Below, piece by piece: positions 57,096 to 64,000 of a stretch of DNA of 64,000 bases; position 1 is the stretch's first letter, and every line of letters begins with the position of its first letter. The notes under the pieces were generated by a model. The model searched no databases. It saw nothing but the letters and a program-made list of their open reading frames with translations, and had not been told where the DNA came from. The translations under genes and the position numbers were made by a program. Origin of the DNA: Enterobacteriaceae bacterium ESL0689 (GTDB taxonomy: Bacteria; Pseudomonadota; Gammaproteobacteria; Enterobacterales; Enterobacteriaceae); the NCBI GenBank assembly GCA_029433525.1, contig JAQTIF010000001.1, positions 2,170,001 to 2,234,000 on the forward strand, read 5' to 3'.

Positions 57096-58454
57096 ATGCA
57101 AACCATTTTAGCCAAAATCATTGCTGATAAAACACAATGGCTGGCCGCCCGTCAGCAACAACAGCCACTGGCGGATTTTGCGCATCAGATTGTGCCGACA
57201 CAACGCCGTTTTTATGCGGCGCTTGCCGGTACTGGCACCAGGTTTATTCTGGAATGTAAAAAAGCATCGCCGTCAAAGGGATTGATTCGTCCGGATTTTA
57301 ATCCGGCGGCGATCGGCGAAATTTATAAAAACTATGCTGCCGCGATTTCGGTGTTGTGTGATGAAAAATACTTCGAAGGCAGTTTCGATTTTCTGTCCAT
57401 CGTCAGTGCGGTCGCACCACAGCCGATTTTATGTAAGGATTTTATTATCGATCCTTACCAGATTTACCTCGCGCGTTACTATCAGGCGGATGCCTGTCTG
57501 TTAATGCTGTCGGTGCTTGATGATGATCAGTATTGTCAACTGGCCTCTGTCGCCCATAGTCTGAATATGGGGGTATTGACCGAAGTCAGTAATGAACAAG
57601 AGCTGGCACGCGCCATCGCCCTGAAAGCAAAAGTGGTCGGTATTAATAACCGCGATTTACGTAATATGTCGATTGACCTCAATCGTACCCGGCAACTGGC
57701 ACCACGTCTGGGACCGGATGTCACGGTGATCAGCGAGTCAGGCATTTATCATCACCGTGAAGTGCGCGAGCTCAGTCAGTTTGTCAACGGCTTCCTGATT
57801 GGCTCTGCGCTGATGGCACAGGCGGATCTCAATGCAGCCGTCAAGCGGGTGCTGTTCGGTGAACATAAAGTCTGTGGCCTGACCCGTCCCGGGGATGCCC
57901 GCGCCGCCTGTGATGCCGGAGCCATTTATGGCGGGCTGATCTTTGTTGCCGACTCTTTGCGAGCCATTGACGAAGCGCAGGCGAAAACCATTATTCAGGC
58001 CGCCCCGCTGCGCTATGTTGGCGTCTTCCGTAATGCACCGATCGACGAAGTCGTCGCGCGCGCAGAAAATCTGCATCTTGCCGCAGTTCAGCTACATGGT
58101 GATGAAGATCAGATCTATATCGATACCTTACGCCGCCGACTAGCCGATAATGTCGCGATCTGGAAGGCGCTGAGTGTGACCGATCAGCTGCCAGCGCGTC
58201 AGCTCAACCATGTCGATATCTATCTGTTTGATAATGGTCAGGGGGGCAGCGGCCAGGCATTTGACTGGCGATTACTGCAGGGTGAAGACCTGCATAATGT
58301 TATGCTGGCAGGGGGACTGAATGCCGGTAACTGTCTGGCAGCAATCAACACCGGCTGTCGCGGGCTTGATTTTAATTCCGGTGTTGAGACACAACCACGA
58401 ATAAAAGATGCCAGTAAGCTGGCCTCAGTATTTCAAACGCTACGTGCGTATTAA
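57096..58454 (+). CDS. trpC: Indole-3-glycerol phosphate synthase / phosphoribosylanthranilate isomerase (TrpCF)
   Basis: A bifunctional 452-residue protein. The TrpC barrel (1-255) shows ECKKASPSKGLIRPDF and KDFIIDPYQI and VGINNRDLRNM; the TrpF barrel (256-452) shows VCGLTRPGDARAACDAGA, VQLHGDE and NSGVETQPRIKD. Fusion is the standard enterobacterial form (E. coli 453). It starts three bases after trpD. Confidence 0.97.
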   Translation: MQTILAKIIADKTQWLAARQQQQPLADFAHQIVPTQRRFYAALAGTGTRFILECKKASPSKGLIRPDFNPAAIGEIYKNYAAAISVLCDEKYFEGSFDFLSIVSAVAPQPILCKDFIIDPYQIYLARYYQADACLLMLSVLDDDQYCQLASVAHSLNMGVLTEVSNEQELARAIALKAKVVGINNRDLRNMSIDLNRTRQLAPRLGPDVTVISESGIYHHREVRELSQFVNGFLIGSALMAQADLNAAVKRVLFGEHKVCGLTRPGDARAACDAGAIYGGLIFVADSLRAIDEAQAKTIIQAAPLRYVGVFRNAPIDEVVARAENLHLAAVQLHGDEDQIYIDTLRRRLADNVAIWKALSVTDQLPARQLNHVDIYLFDNGQGGSGQAFDWRLLQGEDLHNVMLAGGLNAGNCLAAINTGCRGLDFNSGVETQPRIKDASKLASVFQTLRAY

Positions 58455-58463
58455 GGAGCAATG

Positions 58464-59657
58464 ATGGGCATGTTACTCAATCCCTGGTTTGGCGAATTTG
58501 GTGGAATGTATGTTCCACAAATCCTGATGCCAGCGCTGCGCCAGCTAGAAGAAACGTTTGTCAGCGCACAAAAAGATCCTCAGTTTCAGGCTGAATTTCA
58601 TGATTTACTCAACAATTACGCCGGTCGTCCTACAGCATTAACCCGCTGTCGTAACCTGACCGCCGGTACCCGTACCACACTCTATCTCAAGCGTGAAGAT
58701 TTACTCCACGGCGGCGCGCATAAAACCAACCAGGTGCTCGGTCAGGCACTGCTGGCCAAACGGATGGGCAAAAAAGAAATTATTGCTGAAACCGGCGCGG
58801 GGCAGCATGGCGTCGCTTCCGCGCTCGCCAGTGCGTTGCTGGGTCTGAAGTGCCGCATTTATATGGGGGCCAAAGATGTTGCGCGACAGTCGCCTAATGT
58901 CTTTCGTATGCGTTTGATGGGGGCAGAAGTGATCCCGGTTGAAAGTGGCTCCGCGACACTCAAAGATGCCTGTAACGAAGCCCTGCGTGACTGGTCAGGA
59001 AGTTATCAAACCGCACACTATATGCTGGGCACCGCCGCTGGCCCCCATCCTTTCCCGACGATTGTGCGTGAATTTCAGCGCATTATTGGTGAAGAGATAA
59101 AAAGGCAAATCCTGGAACAAGAGGGGCGTCTGCCGGATGCGCTTATTGCCTGCGTGGGGGGCGGCTCTAATGCTATCGGGATGTTTGCCGACTTTATCGA
59201 CGAGCAGAGCGTCAATCTTATTGGCGTCGAGCCTGCGGGACACGGTATTGCCAGCGGAAAACATGGCGCATCGCTGAAACATGGGCGGATCGGCATCTAT
59301 TTTGGCATGAAATCCCCGATGATGCAGACCGCTGATGGCCAGATTGAAGAATCCTACTCGATTTCCGCCGGGCTGGACTTCCCTTCGGTCGGCCCACAAC
59401 ATGCCTATTTGAACAGCATCGGTCGCGCAGATTATGTCTCCATCACCGATGATGAAGCACTGGACGCTTTTCAGGCGCTCTCCCGTTATGAAGGCATCAT
59501 TCCGGCGCTGGAGTCTTCCCATGCACTGGCATATGCACTGAAAATGATGCGTGAAAATCCGCAAAAAGAGCAACTGCTGGTGGTCAATCTTTCTGGCCGG
59601 GGCGATAAAGATATCTTTACTGTCGCCGATATTCTGCAATCACGCGGAGAAATCTGA
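58464..59657 (+). CDS. trpB: Tryptophan synthase beta chain
   Basis: TrpB joins indole and serine with PLP. I start at ATG 58464 ([20 protein letters not shown], 397 aa, E. coli length) because AAGGAG is spaced better for it than for the ATG three bases earlier. PLP Lys is in [11 protein letters not shown], the catalytic Glu in ETGAGQHG, and the phosphate-binding GGGSNA near residue 232. It overlaps trpA by one base. Confidence 0.97.
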   Translation: MGMLLNPWFGEFGGMYVPQILMPALRQLEETFVSAQKDPQFQAEFHDLLNNYAGRPTALTRCRNLTAGTRTTLYLKREDLLHGGAHKTNQVLGQALLAKRMGKKEIIAETGAGQHGVASALASALLGLKCRIYMGAKDVARQSPNVFRMRLMGAEVIPVESGSATLKDACNEALRDWSGSYQTAHYMLGTAAGPHPFPTIVREFQRIIGEEIKRQILEQEGRLPDALIACVGGGSNAIGMFADFIDEQSVNLIGVEPAGHGIASGKHGASLKHGRIGIYFGMKSPMMQTADGQIEESYSISAGLDFPSVGPQHAYLNSIGRADYVSITDDEALDAFQALSRYEGIIPALESSHALAYALKMMRENPQKEQLLVVNLSGRGDKDIFTVADILQSRGEI

Positions 59658-60460
59658 TGGAACGTTATGAAACACTGTTTGCCCAACTGAAAGCACGTCA
59701 GGAAGGGGCATTTGTGCCTTTCGTCGCGCTCGGCGACCCGACACCTGAATTGTCACTTAAAATCATCGATACCCTGATTGCCGCCGGTGCCGATGCCCTC
59801 GAACTGGGTATCCCGTTTTCTGATCCACTGGCGGACGGCCCGACGATTCAGAATGCCAATCTGCGCGCTTTTGCTGCCGGCATTACTCCTGAACGCTGTT
59901 TTGCAATGCTATCTGCCATCCGTCATCAACACCCGACGATCCCGATAGGTCTGTTGATGTACGCGAATCTGGTGTTCAACCCTGGCATCGATGCGTTTTA
60001 TGCACAATGTGCCGAGAGCGGTGTCGATTCGGTTCTGGTAGCCGATGTGCCGATCGAAGAGTCGGCGCCGTTCCACCAGGCCGCCTTGCGCCACCATATC
60101 GCGCCCGTCTTTATCTGTCCACCTGATGCCGATGATGAGCTGCTGCGGGAGATAGCTTCGCGGGGGCGTGGTTATACTTACCTGTTATCACGCGCTGGCG
60201 TTACCGGTGCTGAAAACAGCGCCGCCCGTCCCCTGCCACATCTGATACAAAAACTGACTGAATACCATGCGGTGCCACCATTACAGGGGTTTGGTATCTC
60301 AACCCCAGAACAGGTGGTCGCCGCCATTGACGCCGGAGCCGCCGGGGCGATTTCCGGTTCTGCCATTGTTAAAATTATTGAAAACCATGTTGATGATCCA
60401 CAAAAAATGCTGACCACGTTGAAAATATTTGTCCAAAATATGAAAGCGGCGACACGGTAA
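59657..60460 (+). CDS. trpA: Tryptophan synthase alpha chain
   Basis: TrpA splits indole-3-glycerol phosphate into indole, passed to TrpB by channelling. The 267-residue TIM barrel has the catalytic Glu in [16 protein letters not shown] and Asp in the same segment, [12 protein letters not shown] and [10 protein letters not shown]. It ends the operon. Confidence 0.97.
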   Translation: MERYETLFAQLKARQEGAFVPFVALGDPTPELSLKIIDTLIAAGADALELGIPFSDPLADGPTIQNANLRAFAAGITPERCFAMLSAIRHQHPTIPIGLLMYANLVFNPGIDAFYAQCAESGVDSVLVADVPIEESAPFHQAALRHHIAPVFICPPDADDELLREIASRGRGYTYLLSRAGVTGAENSAARPLPHLIQKLTEYHAVPPLQGFGISTPEQVVAAIDAGAAGAISGSAIVKIIENHVDDPQKMLTTLKIFVQNMKAATR

Positions 60461-60469
60461 AGATTGCCC

Positions 60470-60498
60470 CTCAAGCACCTGGCGACCAGGTGCTTGAG
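60470..60498 (+). terminator. trp operon 3' hairpin
   Basis: CTCAAGCACCTGG (60470-60482) and CCAGGTGCTTGAG (60486-60498) form a perfect 13-bp stem with a three-base loop, ten bases past trpA. No T run follows, so termination may need Rho. Confidence 0.65.
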
Positions 60499-60596
60499 AT
60501 GACGCTCTATCCCCTCTTTCACTGTATAATGTCAGCATGCGGGTCATAGCGAAAAAGGGAGATCAATATGAAAAATAACTCATGGATTCCATATAA

Positions 60597-60986
60597 TTAC
60601 AGGAGAAAACTAAGATAGATTTTTTTAATCACCGCACTCATCACGATATAATCATAGATAATAATCATTGGTATATAAAACCACGCTTGTACTTTTGTAT
60701 CTATGTCACTAATTTTCCCGTACTTTGTCCTGGGTGGCGGAATATCTTTTTTCGTCAGTCTTTTCCAGATTAAATGATTTCTAATTATCACATAAAATAA
60801 AAAAAGGCAGAATACAAATAAGGCCAGAATGATCAAAGCCGATAACAGAGTGAGCGTGTCAGATTCTTTATATATATAAAAACCAATAAGATGTAGCAGC
60901 ATCAGCGCAATGACCGACATCACAATGCGGCATTCTGTTCTGGATTTCACCCGCGCCTTCAACGATGGCTTTTTGTATATATACAC
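60597..60986 (-). CDS. Hypothetical small membrane protein
   Basis: A hydrophobic frame ends at 60597. I suggest GTG 60986 (VYIYKKPSLKARVKSRTECR, 129 aa) because AGAAGGG lies before it and the longer frame from ATG 61073 is coded by an intergenic repeat. Three membrane segments are visible (VMSVIALMLLHLIGFYIY, LLSALIILALFVFCLFLFYV, YIPMIIIYDYIVMSAVI). It is AT-rich compared with its neighbours and lies where no E. coli counterpart is expected. Function unknown. Confidence 0.45.
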   Translation of the reverse strand: MYIYKKPSLKARVKSRTECRIVMSVIALMLLHLIGFYIYKESDTLTLLSALIILALFVFCLFLFYVIIRNHLIWKRLTKKDIPPPRTKYGKISDIDTKVQAWFYIPMIIIYDYIVMSAVIKKIYLSFLL

Positions 60987-61047
60987 GTTACCAACCCTTC
61001 TGTTATCTGTATTGTTGCGCAGCGGCACGCCATCTTTTGCTGGCGCA

Positions 61048-61092
61048 GTCCGCGTCCAGACTGGCAGCATCAATAACGCCTGACAGGCCAGG
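61048..61092. repeat. Partial copy of the 28.7-kb intergenic repeat
   Basis: GTCCGCGTCCAGACTGGCAG and the following AACGCCTGACAGGCCAGG match 28783-28826 at most positions, in the same orientation. The left half of the longer element is missing here. Confidence 0.5.
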
Positions 61093-61331
61093 TTCTGAGT
61101 AAAATAATTACACTACTTATTATAATGATAGAATAGATATATTTCTTTAGTATAAATGGTCGTGAGAAATATGTAAATATATCATTTAACTCTTCACACC
61201 GTGACTAAGCCCTGCTCTTATTATCCATATGCCATCATAGCGATTAAAAATCCTGTTTTTATTATATTAATACTTTACTGAAACGTTTTATTTACATAAA
61301 CACAGCCATGTTATGACAAAAAAATTATCCC

Positions 61332-61359
61332 TTGTCTGTTGTCTGTTGTCTGTTGTCTG
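61332..61359. repeat. Heptanucleotide repeat (TTGTCTG) x4
   Basis: Four exact tandem copies of TTGTCTG occupy 61332-61359 in the 435-bp gene-free stretch 61074-61508. This is about 150 bp upstream of the cysteine-cluster gene. Nothing else coding is seen in the stretch; a TGGCGC/GCGCCA hairpin lies near 61436-61453. Confidence 0.85.
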
Positions 61360-61511
61360 TCCTGATTAATCCGGATATTTTAACTGGTAGCGGTTTACCA
61401 ACAAGTAAAAAATCGCTGTAACCAATGGAAATGCCTGGCGCGACCTTGCGCCAGAATGATAAATAAAGGAGCAGACGCTGATGCTAATGTGTTTTTATCG
61501 GAAACGCCATG

Positions 61512-62699
61512 ATGAGTGACATTAACCCGTGCGTGACCTGTGGTGCCTGTTGCGCCTATTTTCGTGTCTCTTTCTACTGGGCAGAAGGAGACGATGCAGG
61601 TGGTGTCGTCCCTGCTCAACTCACTGAACAGCTGACACCGTTTCTCTGCTGCATGGCGGGGACTAACCAGCGCCAGGCGCGCTGTGTGGCGCTGCAAGGC
61701 GAAATTGGCCAAACGGTACACTGTGCCATTTATCCACAATGCCCTTCTCCCTGTCGCCAGTTTGCGGTCACCGGTGAACAGGGGGTGGTTAACGATGCCT
61801 GCAACCGGGCCAGAATACACTATGGTCTGCCGCCGCTGCCGGTAAAGATCTCGCTGACAACAACAGGAGTGCTACCAGGGAAAAATCTGCGCTACAATAG
61901 CCAGCCCGTTATTATCCGCAAGACCCGAGGAGAATACATGTCTATCACGGCGCAGTCCGTCTACCGTGACACTGGAAATTTTTTCCGGAATCAGTTTTTA
62001 ACCATTTTGTTGATCGCCTTGCTGTGTGCACTGATTACGACAGTGCTTAACCTGGCTTTATCTCCTGACAGAGAACAATTTTTGATTCTGCAGGAAGCGA
62101 TAAATCAAAGCAACAATATCGGCTTGATCGGCTTGCCTGAGCTGCTGCAGTCTATGACTGTCGAACAGCAGCAAATCCTGCTACGCGCTTTATCAGCTGC
62201 CAGTTTTTCTGGCCTGATGGGCAATATCATGCTCATCGGCGGCACCCTGCTGATGACACAAATGGTTTCGGCAGGCAAACGGGTCAGCGCATTACAGGCT
62301 ATTGGTCATTGCGTCCCTTTTTTACCCAAATTATTTCTGCTTATCCTGATGACCACTTTTGTCATCCAGCTGGGAATGATGCTATTACTGATACCCGGTG
62401 TATTGCTGATGATTGTCCTCGCCTTTTCGCCAGTGATGCTGGTGCAGGACAAAGCTGGAATTTTCAATGTTATACAGCGCAGTATCCGGCTGTCGTGGGC
62501 TAATATGCGTCTGGTGACACCAGCTGTTCTTGGCTGGCTGCTGGCGAAAATGCTACTGCTTTTGTCGGTATCCCGCTTTATGATGCTGACCCCCGGCATT
62601 GGGACAGCCGCCGTCAATACTATCAATAATCTGATTTCCGCGCTGTTGCTGATCTACCTGTTTCGCTTATACATGCTGATTCGCCACTCACTTTATTGA
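61512..62699 (+). CDS. YkgJ-type cysteine-cluster protein reading in frame into YciC
   Basis: From ATG 61512 ([20 protein letters not shown]) a zinc/iron-chelating cysteine-cluster domain covers about 140 residues with [35 protein letters not shown] and NDACNRAR. No stop codon follows: the frame passes [11 protein letters not shown] into the YciC start Met at 61938 and through YciC to 62699, giving a potential 395-residue fusion. YciC has its own GGAGA site, so separate translation is also possible. The first domain may be involved in metal handling or flavin-linked modification; its function is unknown. Confidence 0.6.
   Translation: MSDINPCVTCGACCAYFRVSFYWAEGDDAGGVVPAQLTEQLTPFLCCMAGTNQRQARCVALQGEIGQTVHCAIYPQCPSPCRQFAVTGEQGVVNDACNRARIHYGLPPLPVKISLTTTGVLPGKNLRYNSQPVIIRKTRGEYMSITAQSVYRDTGNFFRNQFLTILLIALLCALITTVLNLALSPDREQFLILQEAINQSNNIGLIGLPELLQSMTVEQQQILLRALSAASFSGLMGNIMLIGGTLLMTQMVSAGKRVSALQAIGHCVPFLPKLFLLILMTTFVIQLGMMLLLIPGVLLMIVLAFSPVMLVQDKAGIFNVIQRSIRLSWANMRLVTPAVLGWLLAKMLLLLSVSRFMMLTPGIGTAAVNTINNLISALLLIYLFRLYMLIRHSLY
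61938..62699 (+). CDS. yciC: Inner-membrane protein YciC (UPF0259)
   Basis: From ATG 61938 ([20 protein letters not shown]) the 253-residue product matches the YciC family in length and sequence (E. coli 247), with about six membrane spans and the end [25 protein letters not shown] ribosome-binding site precedes it. Its function is unknown. The upstream gene shares its frame without a stop. Confidence 0.92.
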   Translation: MSITAQSVYRDTGNFFRNQFLTILLIALLCALITTVLNLALSPDREQFLILQEAINQSNNIGLIGLPELLQSMTVEQQQILLRALSAASFSGLMGNIMLIGGTLLMTQMVSAGKRVSALQAIGHCVPFLPKLFLLILMTTFVIQLGMMLLLIPGVLLMIVLAFSPVMLVQDKAGIFNVIQRSIRLSWANMRLVTPAVLGWLLAKMLLLLSVSRFMMLTPGIGTAAVNTINNLISALLLIYLFRLYMLIRHSLY

Positions 62700-62742
62700 A
62701 GCCAGCCACTATCCTGACTCATCTGAACCACGGACCAGATAT

Positions 62743-63285
62743 ATGAAACAGTTTCTTGATTTTTTACCATTAGTTGTCTTTTTCATCTTTTACAAATTAT
62801 ACGATATCTATGTGGCAACGGAGGCACTGATTATCGCCACGGCGATAGTGCTGATCTATTGCTGGGTACGCTATCGTAAAATTGAAAAAATGGCGCTGAT
62901 CACCTTTGCGGTAGTCGTTATCTTTGGCGGAATGACCCTCTTTTTCCATAATGATGAATTTATAAAATGGAAAGTGACGGTTATCTATATGCTGTTCGCC
63001 GCTGGGTTACTGTTCAGCCAATGGGTGATGAAAAAGCCGCTGATCCAGTGCATGCTGGGCAAAGAGATAACGCTGCCAGATACCGTGTGGCTACGCCTGA
63101 ATTTTGTCTGGGCCCTTTTTTTTATTTTTTGTGGCCTGGCGAATATCTATGTCGCTTTCTGGTTGCCACAGGCCATCTGGGTCAACTTCAAAGTTTTCGG
63201 TCTGACCGCGCTGACGCTGGTTTTTACCCTGGTGAGTGGCATTTATATTTATCGCCATATGCCACAAGACGATCATCATGAATAA
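62743..63285 (+). CDS. yciB: Intracellular septation / intermembrane protein YciB
   Basis: The 180-residue protein has five membrane segments and the family opening [20 protein letters not shown]. It also shows [20 protein letters not shown], a conserved YciB segment. YciB links to cell-envelope synthesis and division in E. coli. It overlaps yciA by eight bases. Confidence 0.95.
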   Translation: MKQFLDFLPLVVFFIFYKLYDIYVATEALIIATAIVLIYCWVRYRKIEKMALITFAVVVIFGGMTLFFHNDEFIKWKVTVIYMLFAAGLLFSQWVMKKPLIQCMLGKEITLPDTVWLRLNFVWALFFIFCGLANIYVAFWLPQAIWVNFKVFGLTALTLVFTLVSGIYIYRHMPQDDHHE

Positions 63286-63697
63286 AAACAGTCATAACAT
63301 CAAAGCAACGGCGTCGGCTCCGGCTGGCGAACTGGTTCTGCGCACGCTCGCCATGCCTGGCGATACCAATGCCAATGGGGATATTTTTGGTGGCTGGTTA
63401 ATGTCACAAATGGATATCGGTGGTGCGATTATGGCCTATGAGATTGCTCATGGTCGTGTTGTCACCGTGCATGTTGACGGGATAACCTTTTTACGTCCGG
63501 TGGCAGTTGGCGATGTGGTGTGCTGTTATGCGCACTGCGTCCGGCGCGGAACCACATCGGTGGCCATTAATATTGAGGTTTGGGTAAAACAAGTGGCGTC
63601 TGATAACGGAGGACAACGTTATAAAGCCACGGAAGCTCTGTTTATCTACGTTGCAGTAGACGATAACGGCAAACCGCGTGCTCTCCCCGGCCAGTAA
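63278..63697 (+). CDS. yciA: Acyl-CoA thioesterase YciA
   Basis: A hot-dog fold thioesterase acting on a range of acyl-CoAs. ATG 63278 gives 139 residues ([20 protein letters not shown]); the longer frame from 63236 lies inside yciB. Catalytic-region signatures include [20 protein letters not shown] with Asn/Asp and [15 protein letters not shown]. Length is close to E. coli YciA (132). Confidence 0.94.
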   Translation: MNKNSHNIKATASAPAGELVLRTLAMPGDTNANGDIFGGWLMSQMDIGGAIMAYEIAHGRVVTVHVDGITFLRPVAVGDVVCCYAHCVRRGTTSVAINIEVWVKQVASDNGGQRYKATEALFIYVAVDDNGKPRALPGQ

Positions 63698-63706
63698 ACT
63701 GGCCGG
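63687..63706. terminator. Hairpin at the yciA stop
   Basis: CCGGCCAG (63687-63694) and CTGGCCGG (63699-63706) form a perfect eight-bp stem around TAAA, which includes the yciA stop codon. It lies between convergent genes and may end both. Confidence 0.5.
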
Positions 63707-63715
63707 CGGCTTTAT

Positions 63716-64000
63716 TCAGATAAAACCCGATAGCGAGAAAAAGATATAGCTGACAATGAATATCATCACCGGCAAGATATATAGCGGAAAATACTGTACC
63801 AGAAGGGTATGACGGGGGATGATAATGCGTTGTACCCATTGCTCACGAGTTAATCCTTCTGTACCTTGTGCCTGTTCCAGAATCATTTGATCTTCGATTC
63901 TTTCACCCAGGAACCTCACCTGTCGTCCCATACGTGCACCCGATGCCTGTAACGCAAGACCGATAAATATCAGCATATAGATGATCCAGAATAGTGGATT
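63716..64000 (-). CDS. Hypothetical membrane protein, N-terminus cut by window edge
   Basis: A frame ending at 63716 is open to the right edge (NPLFWIIYMLIFIGLALQAS...). An ATG at 63976 is internal to it, so the real start is probably outside. It shows a membrane segment before ARMGRQVRFLGERIEDQMIL and a second at the end (YFPLYILPVMIFIVSYIFFS). E. coli has tonB next to yciA; this protein is not TonB. I do not recognise the family. Confidence 0.55.
   Translation of the reverse strand, partial: NPLFWIIYMLIFIGLALQASGARMGRQVRFLGERIEDQMILEQAQGTEGLTREQWVQRIIIPRHTLLVQYFPLYILPVMIFIVSYIFFSLSGFI

Noticed and set aside
60568..60618. 16-codon frame after the trp operon with a good AGGGAG site and a nearby TATAAT
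   Set aside because: Too short to support. No -35 box at the right distance, and the frame stops where the opposite-strand gene ends. It could be the start of a lost gene.

Overview
The window is chromosomal DNA from a gammaproteobacterium of the order Enterobacterales. From about 22 kb to the right edge the gene order follows the Escherichia coli ldhA-hslJ-ydbJ-ydbK, ttcA, zntB, tpx, tyrR-ycjF-ycjX-psp, yciH-pyrF-lapB-lapA-pgpB-ribA, cysB-topA-yciN-sohB-btuR-rluB-yciO-rnm-trp and yciC-yciB-yciA stretches, and the proteins match those families in length and motifs. Several E. coli neighbours are absent: acnA between ribA and cysB, yciK beside sohB, pspD after pspC. I cannot name the genus from the sequence alone.

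Layout. (1) 1-3.0 kb is an insertion-sequence nest: an IS903-type element with a dead transposase, interrupted by an IS427-type (IS5 family) element and a 151-bp MITE-like relative. (2) 3.1-4.7 kb holds a dinJ/yafQ-type toxin-antitoxin pair, a strong inverted repeat and a DUF805 membrane protein gene. (3) 4.9-20.1 kb, nearly all on the minus strand, is a type VI secretion (T6SS) accessory island. In transcription order it holds a degraded gene, a zinc-metallopeptidase-like effector with a lipoprotein partner, vgrG, a full-length class 3 lipase effector, its lipoprotein immunity gene, a broken membrane-protein gene, an N-terminally truncated second lipase, two more immunity paralogues (one frameshifted), a relic of a further immunity gene, a possible PAAR relic, a membrane protein and tssM. 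No other T6SS core gene is visible. (4) 20-22 kb is mostly non-coding, with a parD/parE-like pair whose toxin end looks altered. (5) 22-64 kb is conserved housekeeping DNA with small accessory scars: a dead dinJ/yafQ pair at 28.9 kb, a multiply frameshifted gene at 39.0-39.4 kb, and intergenic repeats.

How the genes work together. VgrG carries a C-terminal transthyretin-like tail and the lipase has an N-terminal domain of similar kind, which fits direct loading of the lipase on the T6SS spike. The immunity lipoproteins would protect the producer's envelope. The housekeeping part includes the phage-shock regulon (pspF divergent from pspABC with a sigma-54 site, then ycjXF), the LPS regulators lapAB, and the complete trp operon with promoter/operator, leader peptide and attenuator.

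Most notable: a lipase/immunity array with an orphan toxin copy and decaying immunity paralogues; frameshifts confined to accessory genes; a trp leader peptide with only one Trp codon; an in-frame joining of a cysteine-cluster protein to YciC; an SDR protein without the catalytic tyrosine where acnA would be; and an IS/MITE junction forming a 40-bp perfect palindrome.
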